This document shows positions 8,310 through 17,400 of a stretch of 64,000 bases of DNA, piece after piece (within the stretch, counting starts at the first letter, position 1; every line of letters starts with the position of its first letter). Position numbers and translations under genes: made by a program. The stretch lies in the NCBI RefSeq assembly GCF_041927875.1, contig NZ_JBHFHN010000001.1, one strand, 5' to 3'. The stretch is from Paracoccus sp041927875 (GTDB lineage Bacteria; Pseudomonadota; Alphaproteobacteria; Rhodobacterales; Rhodobacteraceae). The notes under the pieces were generated by a model. The model was not told the origin of the DNA, did not search any database, and worked only from the letters and a program-made list of their open reading frames with translations.

Positions 8310-9491
8310 ATGGAACAGACAGACATCATCATTCTGGGCGCGGGGGCGGCGGGGCTGTTCGCTGCGGGAACGGCGGCGGCGCGCGGGCGGCGTGTCGTGG
8401 TCATCGATCATGCCGAAACGCCTGGCGAAAAGATTCGCATCTCGGGCGGGGGGCGGTGCAACTTTACCAACCTCAACACCACGCGAGAGCGATTCCTGTC
8501 GCAAAATCCGCGCTTTGCGGCATCGGCGCTGAGCCGGTTCACACCGCGCGACTTTGTGGCGCTTGTCGATCGGGCCGGGATCGCCTGGCATGACAAGGGG
8601 CAGGGGCAACTGTTCTGCGACGGGCGCGCGCAGCAGATCGTCGATCTGCTGACCGACCGGCTGGACGATGCGGGCGGGCTGATGTGGCTGGACAATTCCA
8701 TTCTTGAGGTGCGGGCCGAAGGCGGCGGCTATGTGGTCGAGACCGAGCGCGGCCCGATTCAGGGGCAGGCGCTGATCGTGGCCACCGGCGGCAAGTCGAT
8801 CCCCAAGATCGGCGCGACCTCGCTGGGCTATCGGCTGGCCGAACAGTTCGGCCTGCGCCTGGTCGAGGCCCATCCCGGCCTTGTGCCGCTGACCTTTGCC
8901 GAACAGGATCTGCACCTGGCCAAGCCGCTGTCGGGCCTGTCGCTGCCCGCCCGCGTCAGCCAGGGGCGCACCGGCTTTGACGATGCGCTGCTGTTTACCC
9001 ATCGCGGGCTGTCCGGCCCGGCGATCCTGCAAATCTCAAGTTTCTGGCGGCCGGGCCAGTCGATCGAGGTGGACCTGCGCCCCGGCACCGATATCGCCGC
9101 CGCTTTGGTCGCCGCCAAGGCCGAGGGCGGGCGGCGCGCGGTTGCCACCGCCCTGGCCCAGCATCTGCCCGAACGTCTGGCCCATAGCATCGCCGAGGAT
9201 ATCGGCCTGGGCGCCGCGCGGCTGGCCGATCAGTCGAACAAGGTGCTGGCCGAGGTCGGCCTGCGGGTCAACCGCTGGGCGCTGACCCCGGTCGGATCCG
9301 AGGGCTACCGCACTGCCGAGGTCACCGTCGGCGGCGTCGACACCCGCGATCTGGACAGCCGCACGATGCAGGCCCGCAACGTGCCCGGCCTTTATTTCAT
9401 CGGTGAGGTGGTGGACGTCACCGGCTGGCTGGGCGGCTATAATTTCCAATGGGCCTGGGCCTCGGCGCAGGCGGCGGGGATGGCGGCCTGA
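8310..9491 (+). CDS. NAD(P)/FAD-dependent oxidoreductase, HI0933/BaiN-like family
   Basis: A 393-residue flavoprotein of the HI0933 family (aminoacetone oxidase / BaiN group). The FAD-binding Rossmann motif GAGAAGLFAA is at residues 10-19, followed by the family signature KIRISGGGRCNFTN near 48-61. A C-terminal FAD contact region GYNFQWAWASAQAAG closes the fold. The family reduces or oxidises small organic substrates in a few studied members, but the physiological substrate here cannot be told from sequence. It stands alone on its strand. Confidence 0.88.
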   Translation: MEQTDIIILGAGAAGLFAAGTAAARGRRVVVIDHAETPGEKIRISGGGRCNFTNLNTTRERFLSQNPRFAASALSRFTPRDFVALVDRAGIAWHDKGQGQLFCDGRAQQIVDLLTDRLDDAGGLMWLDNSILEVRAEGGGYVVETERGPIQGQALIVATGGKSIPKIGATSLGYRLAEQFGLRLVEAHPGLVPLTFAEQDLHLAKPLSGLSLPARVSQGRTGFDDALLFTHRGLSGPAILQISSFWRPGQSIEVDLRPGTDIAAALVAAKAEGGRRAVATALAQHLPERLAHSIAEDIGLGAARLADQSNKVLAEVGLRVNRWALTPVGSEGYRTAEVTVGGVDTRDLDSRTMQARNVPGLYFIGEVVDVTGWLGGYNFQWAWASAQAAGMAA

Positions 9492-9495
9492 TCGG

Positions 9496-10302
9496 CTAGA
9501 ACTTCAGGATCGGCGGCTTGTCGGGGTCGCGGCCCGGCGCTTTCGGTGCCGTGGCTGCGGCGGCGACGGGCGCGGGCGGGGTCAGCCGATGCGCGACATC
9601 GGCCAGCCCGGCAAGCGCCGGATCATCCGCCGGGTGAATGGCGATCTCGATCTCGCCCAGACCCTCGATCTCGCCGATCCCGGCGAAACGCAAAGCCTCT
9701 GCCAGCATCCGCGCCAGCGGATCGGCGGCCTCGGGGGTTTCGGTCTCGACGCTCAGGCGCGGGCGGCGCGTGCCGTCGGCCGCTTCGGCCAGAGTCAGAT
9801 AGAGCGCGCGGGCCATCCCGGTCAGACGCGGCAGATGCGGGGCCAGCCCATCGGCCACCGCCGGCGCGCCCGGCAGCGGATGATGCGCGACCGCGACTGC
9901 CGGGGCGGGCTGCGGGTCATCGGCCAAGGCCTGCACCAGCCAGTCCAGCGCATCGGGGGGCAGCAGGCGGCTGGACACCTCGCCCAGGTTCAGCCCCAGC
10001 CCCAGGCCGTCGCGCGCCAGCATCGCCGCCAGCGCCCGGCCGGGCAGGCTGGCATAGCCCGCAGGCCCGCCGCTGAACGCCGCCAGCCGATCCTCGCTGT
10101 CAAAGGCCAGCACGAACCGGCCCTCATCCAGATCGAACACCTGTGGGGTGATGGCGTCGCCGCCCGGCTCGCCCGCCAGCAGCACGAACAATTCCGCGCC
10201 CGCCAGCGCCTCATAGACGCGCCAGCGCAGCGCCTCATCCTCGGGGGCGGCTTCGGCGGCCAGATGCGCGCGGTCAATGGCGGTCAGCATGTCGTCGGTC
10301 AT
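9496..10302 (-). CDS. SseB family protein
   Basis: A 268-residue cytoplasmic protein with the SseB N-terminal domain (VYEALAGAELFVLL, then FVLAFDSEDRLAAF and the ALAAMLA helix) and a second C-terminal domain including an ALYLTLAEA segment. The name comes from an enhancer of serine sensitivity in E. coli; the biochemical role is unsettled, and related domains occur in secretion chaperones. ATG 10302 is preceded by AAAGGGGG, so the longer frame to 10356 is not used. Its stop is only a few bases from the convergent flavoprotein stop. Confidence 0.82.
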   Translation of the reverse strand: MTDDMLTAIDRAHLAAEAAPEDEALRWRVYEALAGAELFVLLAGEPGGDAITPQVFDLDEGRFVLAFDSEDRLAAFSGGPAGYASLPGRALAAMLARDGLGLGLNLGEVSSRLLPPDALDWLVQALADDPQPAPAVAVAHHPLPGAPAVADGLAPHLPRLTGMARALYLTLAEAADGTRRPRLSVETETPEAADPLARMLAEALRFAGIGEIEGLGEIEIAIHPADDPALAGLADVAHRLTPPAPVAAAATAPKAPGRDPDKPPILKF

Positions 10303-10600
10303 GGTCGGCCCCCTTTGATCTGATCTGCGCCTAGCGCGCGGCGCGCCCCGGGGCAAGCAGAACGGGGCGGCAAGCCCCGCCGCGCCCTACGGCGCAAGCC
10401 CCGCCGCGCCCCAGGCGCAAGCGCCAGATTGCGGGCATTTTCAGGGCTTTCTTCCCCCTTCGCTGCGGCCCGGAATGGACAGTGGCGCGTCGTGGCCCTA
10501 TGTTACCCTGATCGGCAGGCCGCGTTCATGCGCGGCCCGCCCCCGCGTTCGCCTTTCGTGTTCACCCCTCGCGGTCACCGCCCGGAGCCTGTCGCGCCCC
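10303..10600. other. Intergenic region between SseB gene and kpsT
   Basis: About 300 bp between divergently transcribed genes. It contains a short GC hairpin and a 17-bp direct repeat (10371-10387 and 10395-10411, listed separately) near the SseB side. The kpsT side has no clear sigma-70 promoter that I can defend; GGAG at 10584-10587 is a distant possible ribosome binding site for kpsT. I see no gene here. Confidence 0.5.
10363..10411. repeat. GC hairpin and 17-bp direct repeat
   Basis: CGGGGC-GGCAA-GCCCCG forms a 6-bp hairpin at 10363-10379. The 17-mer CAAGCCCCGCCGCGCCC occurs at 10371-10387 and again at 10395-10411 (24-bp period). It looks like a small palindromic intergenic repeat; function unknown. 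Confidence 0.6.
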
Positions 10601-11254
10601 ATGCTTGAGTTCGACAATGTCAGCAAATCCTTCTGGACGGGCACGCAGCGCAAGGTGATCCTTGACCGCGCCTCGTTCCGGGTCGAGCTGGGGCGGTCGC
10701 TGGGCATCCTTGCGCCGAACGGCACCGGCAAGACGACGCTGATCAACATGATGTGCGGCATCGAAAAGCCGGATGAGGGTCATATCCGGTCCACCTGCCG
10801 GGTGTCCTTTCCGCTGGGCTTCATGGGAGGCATCAGCGGCAAGCACAGCGGCGCGGAAAACGTCCGTTCGATCGCGCGGCTGTATGGTCTCGACCCCGAT
10901 TATGTCGAAGCGTTCTGCCGCTGGCTGTGCGATCTCAAGGAATATTTCGACGGCCCTGTGGGGACTTACAGCGCGGGGATGCGATCGCGTCTGAACTTTG
11001 CGCTGCTGATGGCGATCGAATACGACATCTATCTGATCGATGAGGGGATGCCATCGGCCACCGACCCCGAGTTCAACCGCAAGGCGGGCTCGGTGCTGAC
11101 CGACCGGCTGGCCAATGCGACGGTGGTGATCGTGTCGCATCAGGCATCGACATTGGAACGCTTCTGCCGTCAGGGCGCGGTGCTGCGCGACGGGCAGTTG
11201 AACATCTTTGACACTCTGCAAGAGGCCAAGCGGTATTATGACTACACCTCCTAA
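10601..11254 (+). CDS. kpsT: Capsular polysaccharide ABC transporter ATP-binding protein
   Basis: A 217-residue ATPase matching the usual KpsT length (about 219). Walker A APNGTGKTT is at 38-46, the ABC signature YSAGMRSRL is followed directly by Walker B IYLIDEGM, and the switch His is in VSHQAS. KpsT energises export of a Kdo-linked capsular glycan through KpsM, with KpsE bridging the periplasm. ATG 10601 gives the canonical N-terminus MLEFDNVSKSF; the longer frame from 10475 adds non-family sequence. It overlaps the kpsE-like gene by 17 bp. No KpsM permease gene is next to it. Confidence 0.88.
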   Translation: MLEFDNVSKSFWTGTQRKVILDRASFRVELGRSLGILAPNGTGKTTLINMMCGIEKPDEGHIRSTCRVSFPLGFMGGISGKHSGAENVRSIARLYGLDPDYVEAFCRWLCDLKEYFDGPVGTYSAGMRSRLNFALLMAIEYDIYLIDEGMPSATDPEFNRKAGSVLTDRLANATVVIVSHQASTLERFCRQGAVLRDGQLNIFDTLQEAKRYYDYTS

Positions 11255-13124
11255 GGTGCGGCTGTTTCGACTGAAACGGTCGGATTCGGTTCTGTCGGCA
11301 CAGCGCGCGGAAAATGCCGCTGACGACGACCGGCCGGTGGTCCCGCCCGAGGTCGCGGCCCCGGCCTCGCCTGCGCCTGGTCCCGCCGCATCCCCGCCTG
11401 CCGCTGGACCAGCAGCGACATCGGGCGGCGAGCAGCCCTTTTCGCCCGCCCCCGATGACGACGGTTTCGCCAGCGTCCGCCTGCCCGGATCGGCGGCGCA
11501 GGATGCCGTCGATGCCAAGACCGCCGAGGCAGCCGCCAAGGCCGAGGCCGAGGCTGCGCGCGACCGCATGAGCCCCGAAGAATTGCAGGCTGCGCTGATC
11601 GCCGTCCGGGCCGAGGGGCTGACCTCGCGGCAGTTGCGCACCGCCGCGCGGCTGGCGGTTCAGCACAACATTACCGCGCCCACCAGCGAGGAAGCCGTGG
11701 TGCTGCTGCGCCGTCGTGGCATCGACCCGTTCCATCGCGGATCGCTGAACGACCTGATCAGCGAGGAGGCGCGCCGGTCGCGCGCCGCCACCGAAGGCCC
11801 GCTGGCCGCCGCCGCCGCTGGTGGTGGCGCAGGTGGCGCGGGTGGCCCGCCGGGCGTGGCCCTGGCCCGGATCCAGCCGCAAAAGATGCCCACCCGCGGG
11901 CCGAACACCGCGCTCGGCCCGGCGGGCCGCGCCATGCCGCCACCCGCGCCCGAGCCGCTGAACGACGCGCAGCGCGCCCGCGAAATCCTGCGTATTCAAC
12001 GCGATATCGCCCGCCGCCGCCGCCGCCGCGCGTTTTTCATGTTCCTGCGCCTGGCGGCCTTTGTGCTGCTGCCGACCTTTCTGGCGGGCTATTATTACTA
12101 CGTCATGGCCACGCCGCTTTATGAAACCAAGTCCGAGTTCATCATCCAGAAGGCCGATGGCACCAGCGGTGTCGGTTCAAAGCTGGGCGGGCTGATGGCC
12201 AGTGCGGGGATCGCAGGCAGCACCGATTCGATCACCGTGCAAAGCTACCTGACCTCACGCGATGCGCTGATCCGGCTGGAACAGGATGTGGGTTTCCGCA
12301 AATATCTGTCGGGCGACACCATCGACCCGCTGACCCGTATCCCGGCCGATGCCACGAATGAGGCGACCTTCCGCGCCTATACGCGCATGGTCAAGATCGG
12401 CTTTGACCCGTCCGAGGGGCTGATCCGCATGGCCGTGCGCGCCCCCGATCCCAACCTGTCGCGCGATCAGTCGCTGGCGCTGATCCGCTATGCCGAGGAG
12501 CAGGTGGACCACCTGACCACCCGCCTGCGCGAGGATCAGATGGCGGGCGCGCAGCAAAGCTACAAGGACGCCGAAGCCGAGGTGGAAAAGGCGCGTCTGA
12601 ACGTGCTGGATCTGCAAAGCCGCATGGGCGTGCTGGATGCGACCGCCGAAAGCAGCATCGTCATGTCGCGCATCGGCGGTCTGGAAACCCAGTTGCAGAA
12701 AAAGCGGCTGGAGCTGACCCAGCTTCTGTCGAACCCGCAGCCGAATGCGGCGCGGGTGGCGGGGGTGCGTGGCGACATCTCGCGGCTGGAACAGGAACTG
12801 ACCAGCGAACGCAGCCTGCTGACCGAGGCGACACAGGGCAAGGATTCGCTGGCCGCGATGTCGGGCGAATTGCGGCTGGCCGAGGGCGCGCTGCTGGCGC
12901 GTCAGGAAATGCTGGCCGCCGCCGCCGCCCAGGTCGAGGCCGCCCGGACCGAGGCCAACAAGCAGACCCGCTATCTGTCGCTGGGCGTGAACCCGGTGGC
13001 CCCCGACGAACCCACCTGGCCGCGCGCCTTTGAAAACACGCTGGTCGCATTCCTGATCTTCAGCGGCATCTATCTGATGATCTCGCTGACCGCGTCCATC
13101 CTGAGGGAGCAATTGTCCGCATGA
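11238..13124 (+). CDS. kpsE: KpsE-like capsule export inner-membrane/periplasmic protein
   Basis: A 628-residue protein of the polysaccharide co-polymerase/KpsE type. Residues 1 to about 260 are a cytoplasmic Ala/Pro-rich extension containing a compact Leu-rich segment (MSPEELQAALIAVRAEGLTS at about 107-126). An Arg-rich stop-transfer precedes the first membrane helix (about 268-290), then a periplasmic domain beginning PLYETKSEFIIQ, a long coiled coil (about 420-580), and a second membrane helix near 600-620. The extension is absent from E. coli KpsE. ATG 11238 sits inside the kpsT end; the stop overlaps kdsA (ATGA). Confidence 0.83.
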   Translation: MTTPPKVRLFRLKRSDSVLSAQRAENAADDDRPVVPPEVAAPASPAPGPAASPPAAGPAATSGGEQPFSPAPDDDGFASVRLPGSAAQDAVDAKTAEAAAKAEAEAARDRMSPEELQAALIAVRAEGLTSRQLRTAARLAVQHNITAPTSEEAVVLLRRRGIDPFHRGSLNDLISEEARRSRAATEGPLAAAAAGGGAGGAGGPPGVALARIQPQKMPTRGPNTALGPAGRAMPPPAPEPLNDAQRAREILRIQRDIARRRRRRAFFMFLRLAAFVLLPTFLAGYYYYVMATPLYETKSEFIIQKADGTSGVGSKLGGLMASAGIAGSTDSITVQSYLTSRDALIRLEQDVGFRKYLSGDTIDPLTRIPADATNEATFRAYTRMVKIGFDPSEGLIRMAVRAPDPNLSRDQSLALIRYAEEQVDHLTTRLREDQMAGAQQSYKDAEAEVEKARLNVLDLQSRMGVLDATAESSIVMSRIGGLETQLQKKRLELTQLLSNPQPNAARVAGVRGDISRLEQELTSERSLLTEATQGKDSLAAMSGELRLAEGALLARQEMLAAAAAQVEAARTEANKQTRYLSLGVNPVAPDEPTWPRAFENTLVAFLIFSGIYLMISLTASILREQLSA

Positions 13125-13957
13125 TGAAAGATGTCTCGATCGGCGGGCTGACCGTCGGCAACGACCGCCCGCTGACGGTGATCGCCGGCCCGTGCCAACT
13201 GGAAAGCCTGGACCACGCGCTGATGATCGCCGAAACGATGGCGGCGGCCTGTGCCGCGGTCGGCGCGCAATATGTGTTCAAGGCCAGCTACGACAAGGCC
13301 AACCGCACCAGCCTGTCGGGCCGTCGCGGCCTGGGGATCGACGGCGGGCTGAAGGTGCTGGCCGAGGTGAAATCCCGCCTTGGCCTGCCGGTGCTGACCG
13401 ACATTCACGATGCCGATCAGGCGCGCGCGGCGGCCCAGGTCGTCGACGTGATCCAGATCCCCGCCTTTCTGTGCCGCCAGACCGATCTGTTGCTGGCAGC
13501 GGGCGCGACCGGCGCGGTGGTCAATATCAAGAAGGGGCAGTTCCTGGCCCCCTGGGATATGGCCAATGTCGTGGCCAAGGTCGAATCCACCGGCAACGAT
13601 CGCATCCTGCTGACGGAACGCGGTGCCTCGTTCGGCTATAACACGCTTGTGGCCGACATGCGGTCGCTGCCGATCATGGCGCGCACCGGCTGGCCGATCA
13701 TCATGGACGCCACCCATTCGGTGCAGCAGCCGGGCGGGCAGGGCGGATCATCCGGCGGTCAGCGCGAGTTCGCGCCGGTCATGGCGCGCGCCGCTGTCAG
13801 CCTGGGGATCGCGGGCGTGTTCATCGAAACGCATGAGGCGCCGGACACCGCGCCCTCGGACGGGCCGAACATGATCCCGCTGGAACAGATGCCCGCCCTG
13901 CTGCGTTCGCTGATGGATTTCGACCGGCTGGCCAAGGCCGATCCGATCCGCGTGTAA
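13121..13957 (+). CDS. kdsA: 3-deoxy-8-phosphooctulonate synthase (KDO-8-P synthase)
   Basis: A 278-residue enzyme that condenses arabinose-5-phosphate with phosphoenolpyruvate to make Kdo-8-phosphate for lipopolysaccharide or the capsule linker. Family signatures are AGPCQLES (about 22-29), FKASYDKANRTS, the QIPAFLCRQTDLL strand and DATHSVQQPGG. Its coupling by 4 bp to the kpsE-like gene suggests a supply role for Kdo in the capsule anchor. Start is ATG 13121 or the next codon ATG 13124; AGGGAG lies 11 bases upstream. Confidence 0.95.
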   Translation: MMKDVSIGGLTVGNDRPLTVIAGPCQLESLDHALMIAETMAAACAAVGAQYVFKASYDKANRTSLSGRRGLGIDGGLKVLAEVKSRLGLPVLTDIHDADQARAAAQVVDVIQIPAFLCRQTDLLLAAGATGAVVNIKKGQFLAPWDMANVVAKVESTGNDRILLTERGASFGYNTLVADMRSLPIMARTGWPIIMDATHSVQQPGGQGGSSGGQREFAPVMARAAVSLGIAGVFIETHEAPDTAPSDGPNMIPLEQMPALLRSLMDFDRLAKADPIRV

Positions 13958-13979
13958 GGGTGCCGGGCGGCGGGGGTTG

Positions 13980-15323
13980 ATGGTGATGATGCAGCGTCTG
14001 TGGGGTGCCATTCTGGCGCTGTCGATTGGCTTTGCCGCGCCGCTGATGGCGCAGGACACGGCTACCCCGCCCGAGGGCACGATCTCGATTTCCGAAGATC
14101 CCGCCGCCATCGACGCCCGCATCCGCGCCCGCATCGACGAGATCCTGGATCAGATCGGCGGCTATGATCAGGTGGGCGTCGCCGTTGAATCCGGCATCGT
14201 GACCCTGACCGGCGAGGCGCTGGACGGCGCCGCGGTCGAGCGGCTGGACCGGCTGACCACGCGCGTTGAGGGCGTGGTCGAGGTGCAGAACAAGGTGCGC
14301 GAGACCACCGATCTGTCGGAACGGCTGAACCCGGTCTGGGAGCGCTTCCAGGACCGGATGTGGTCGCTTCTGGCGCGGCTGCCGCTGCTGGCGGTGGCGG
14401 CCCTGGTCGCGGGGCTGGTGTGGTTCGGCCTGAACTGGGTCGCGCGCCGCCATCAGCCTTGGGCACGGCTGGCCCCCAACCCCTTCATCGCGGAAATCCT
14501 GCGCGCCGTGCTGCGGCTGGTCGCGGTGATTGCTGGGGTGGTCGTGGCGCTGGACATTCTGGGGGCGACGGCGCTGCTGGGCACGTTCCTGGGCGCCGCC
14601 GGGATCGTCGGGATCGCGCTTGGTTTTGCGGTGCGCGACAGCGTGGAAAACTTCATCGCCTCGATCATGCTTTCGCTGCGCCAGCCGTTCCGGCCCAATG
14701 ATCTGGTGGAAATCGCGGGCGATACGGGCCGGGTGATCCGCCTGACCTCACGCGCGACATCGCTGCTGTCGCCTGATGGCAACCACATCCGCATCCCCAA
14801 TGCGACGGTGTTCAAGGCGCGGATCGTCAACTACACCCGCAACGCCGAACGCCGGTTCCAGTTCGATCTGACCATCGACGCCGGTTGCGACCTGGCCGCC
14901 GCGCGCGAGGTGGGGCTGGACAAGCTGAAGCGGCTGGATTTCGTGCTGGAACAACCGGCGCCGGGGGCCGTGCTGCATGACATTGCCGACGGCGCGGCGG
15001 TGCTACGCTTTACCGGCTGGGTCGATCAGCACAGCGCCAATTTCCAGATGGCGCGGGGTGAGGCGATCCGGCTGGTGCGCCATGCGCTGCTGAAAGCAGG
15101 CTTCAAGCTGGCGGATGGCGGCCTGTCGGTGGCCTTGTCGGGGGCGGTGCTGACGGGGGCTGCTGCCGCCGGGGCGGGGGATGATCTGCCGGTCGATGAC
15201 GTCGATGATCGCCCCGCGGCGGTCGACGCGCCCGAGGAGGACGCGCTGCATCGCATGGTCGATGCCGAACGCGCCGCCACGCAGGAAACCGACCTGCTGA
15301 GCGCGCGGGCCGAACAGGAATAG
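13980..15323 (+). CDS. Mechanosensitive channel (MscS family) with N-terminal BON domain
   Basis: A 447-residue inner-membrane channel that opens on osmotic downshift. Order: signal sequence to about residue 24, a BON-like periplasmic domain (about 38-98, GVAVESGIVTLTGEALDG then VVEVQNKVRE), two or three membrane helices, the MscS pore helix GAAGIVGIALGFAVRDSVEN, a beta domain (NDLVEIAGDTGRV), and a cytoplasmic alpha/beta end. BON domains bind membranes or glycans, so this may tie gating to the envelope. Start is uncertain: ATG 13980, 13986 or 13989 are all possible. The stop is five bases from convergent ghrA. Confidence 0.87.
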   Translation: MVMMQRLWGAILALSIGFAAPLMAQDTATPPEGTISISEDPAAIDARIRARIDEILDQIGGYDQVGVAVESGIVTLTGEALDGAAVERLDRLTTRVEGVVEVQNKVRETTDLSERLNPVWERFQDRMWSLLARLPLLAVAALVAGLVWFGLNWVARRHQPWARLAPNPFIAEILRAVLRLVAVIAGVVVALDILGATALLGTFLGAAGIVGIALGFAVRDSVENFIASIMLSLRQPFRPNDLVEIAGDTGRVIRLTSRATSLLSPDGNHIRIPNATVFKARIVNYTRNAERRFQFDLTIDAGCDLAAAREVGLDKLKRLDFVLEQPAPGAVLHDIADGAAVLRFTGWVDQHSANFQMARGEAIRLVRHALLKAGFKLADGGLSVALSGAVLTGAAAAGAGDDLPVDDVDDRPAAVDAPEEDALHRMVDAERAATQETDLLSARAEQE

Positions 15324-15328
15324 CGCCC

Positions 15329-16243
15329 TCAATAGCCCGCGCCGCGATCCACCAGAAAGCGCGGCGGCTGGCCGGCCATGACCCGCGCGACATTCTCGGC
15401 CACCACCTGCGCGGCGGTGGCGGGTCGGGTCTCGGCGGCGATATGGGGCGTGACGAGCACCTTGGGATGGCCCCAGAACGGGTGATCGGCGGGCAGGGGT
15501 TCAACGCGGAACACATCCAGCGTGGCCCCGCCCAGATCGCCGCGATCCAGCGCCGCGACCAGTGCCTTATCATCAATCAGCGCGCCGCGACCGGGGTTGA
15601 TCAGATGCGCGCCGGGGGCCAGCCGCGCCAGCCGCGCGGCATCCATCAGGTTTTCGGTCGTGGGCGTCAGCGGCAGCAGGGTGATGACGATCTGCGCACC
15701 CGTCAGCGCAGCCTCCAGCCCCTCGGTCCCCGACAGGCAGCGGATGCCGGGCAGCGCGGCGGGGCGGCGCGACCAGCCGGTGACGGCAAAGCCAAGCCCC
15801 GACAGGGCGCGGGCGCAGGCCCCGCCCAATTCGCCCAGACCCAGGACTGTCACCCGCCGCTCGGACGCCAGCGGCGGCACCAGATCGTTGCGCCAGACGC
15901 CATCCTGCGCATAGGCATCGATCCCCAGATGCACGCGCAGCACATGGCCCGTCACATACTCGACCATGCCCTGCGCCAGCCCCGGATCGACCATCCGCGC
16001 AAGCGGCTGGGTCAGGCTGGCATTCCCGGTGATCCGCTCGACCCCCGCCCACAGGCTTTGCACCAGACGGCAGCGGGTGAAGGGGCTGAAATCGACCAGC
16101 CCACCGTTCGGCGCATAAAGGATCACATCGATGGATGCCGGGTCGGCGTCGGTCAGCAGATCATGACCGGGCAGGGCGGCGCGCAGATGCGGCGCCCAAT
16201 CGGGCCACAGCCGGTCAGGGGCGGCAAACAGGATGGTCGCCAT
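15329..16243 (-). CDS. ghrA: Glyoxylate/hydroxypyruvate reductase A-like 2-hydroxyacid dehydrogenase
   Basis: A 304-residue D-2-hydroxyacid dehydrogenase. The NAD(P)-binding motif is VLGLGELGGACARAL (about 135), the catalytic Arg lies in the INPGRGALIDD segment, and the catalytic Glu and His are in DVFRVEPLP and TPHIAAET. The short N-terminal domain and length place it nearest GhrA, which reduces glyoxylate and hydroxypyruvate. It is the last gene after rodA (5-bp gap), probably by chance of operon layout rather than a cell-wall role. Confidence 0.85.
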   Translation of the reverse strand: MATILFAAPDRLWPDWAPHLRAALPGHDLLTDADPASIDVILYAPNGGLVDFSPFTRCRLVQSLWAGVERITGNASLTQPLARMVDPGLAQGMVEYVTGHVLRVHLGIDAYAQDGVWRNDLVPPLASERRVTVLGLGELGGACARALSGLGFAVTGWSRRPAALPGIRCLSGTEGLEAALTGAQIVITLLPLTPTTENLMDAARLARLAPGAHLINPGRGALIDDKALVAALDRGDLGGATLDVFRVEPLPADHPFWGHPKVLVTPHIAAETRPATAAQVVAENVARVMAGQPPRFLVDRGAGY

Positions 16244-16248
16244 CGCCG

Positions 16249-17388
16249 CTACCTTGCCCGGTGGATATGGGCCGACTGCACCAGCCCAAAGGCCAGCAGC
16301 AGGATCATCATCTGCGTGCCGCCATAGCTGACCAGCGGCAACGGCACGCCGACCACCGGCATCAGCCCCATCACCATCGCCATGTTGACGAAGAAATAAA
16401 GAAAGAAGGTGCTGGCCACCCCCAGCGTCAGCAGGCTGGAAAAGCGGTCACGGTTGACCAGGGCCGCATAAAGGCAAAAACCGATGATCAGCGCGTAAAG
16501 CGTCAGCAGCGAGATCGAGCCGATGAAGCCGAACTCCTCGGCCAGGGTGGTGAAGATGAAGTCGGTGTGCTTTTCGGGCAGAAAGTTCAGCCGCGACTGG
16601 GTGCCCTGCATATAGCCCTTGCCGGTCACGCCGCCCGAGCCAAGGGCGATCTGCGCCTGCATGATGTTGTAGCCCGCGCCCAATGGGTCGGAACCGGGGT
16701 TCAGAAAGGTGTCGATGCGGCGGAACTGATAATCATGCAGCAGTTGCCAGCTGGTGCCGCGGCTTTCCAGCACCGTCGTCACCAGCCCGCCGACCAAAGC
16801 CAGCACCCCGCCGAAATACCACAGGCTGACGCCGGCCGCGAACATCAGCATCCCGCCGCCCGCCACCAGCATGACCGCGGTGCCCAGATCGGGCTGTTTC
16901 AGCACCAGCCCGGTCGGCAGCAGGATCAGCGCCACCGGGACCAGCACCCAGACCAGGCGCGAGGTGCGATCCAGGTCCAGCCAGTCGTAATAGGCCGCCA
17001 GCACCATCACCAGGGCGATTTTCATCAACTCGGAGGGTTGCAGGCGCAGCGGCCCCAGCTCGATCCAGCGTTGCGCGCCCATGCCGATCTCGCCGAAGAA
17101 CTCAACCGCGATCAGCAGGATCAGCGCGATCACATAGGCGATCACCGACATCGACCGCCAGAACCAGATCGGGATGAAGGCGACGACGAACATCAGCGTG
17201 ATGCCGATGCCGAAGCGCACCATCTGCGGGCTGGCCCAGCGGTCCAGATCGCCGCGCCCGACGGAATACAGCATCAGGAAACCGGCGCAGGCCACCGCCG
17301 TCAGCAGCACTACCAGCGGCCAGTTGATATACAGCACCTTGCGCAGTCCGGTGGGGGCGGTTGCGACCCTGTAATCCAGATAGCTCAT
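16249..17388 (-). CDS. rodA: Rod shape-determining protein RodA (SEDS glycosyltransferase)
   Basis: A 379-residue SEDS-family membrane protein with about ten membrane helices. It polymerises lipid II into glycan strands during elongation, working with the transpeptidase PBP2. SEDS landmarks are RWIELGPLRLQPSELMKIAL, the LKQPDLGTA segment holding the catalytic Asp region, and the C-terminal PVVGVPLPLVSYGGTQM. It follows mrdA by 12 bp on the same strand. Confidence 0.96.
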   Translation of the reverse strand: MSYLDYRVATAPTGLRKVLYINWPLVVLLTAVACAGFLMLYSVGRGDLDRWASPQMVRFGIGITLMFVVAFIPIWFWRSMSVIAYVIALILLIAVEFFGEIGMGAQRWIELGPLRLQPSELMKIALVMVLAAYYDWLDLDRTSRLVWVLVPVALILLPTGLVLKQPDLGTAVMLVAGGGMLMFAAGVSLWYFGGVLALVGGLVTTVLESRGTSWQLLHDYQFRRIDTFLNPGSDPLGAGYNIMQAQIALGSGGVTGKGYMQGTQSRLNFLPEKHTDFIFTTLAEEFGFIGSISLLTLYALIIGFCLYAALVNRDRFSSLLTLGVASTFFLYFFVNMAMVMGLMPVVGVPLPLVSYGGTQMMILLLAFGLVQSAHIHRAR

Positions 17389-17400
17389 CGCGGCGGGGCC

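Noticed and set aside
10475..10600. 42-residue extension of KpsT
   Set aside because: Not family-like and has no ribosome binding site; the start at 10601 gives the canonical N-terminus and length.
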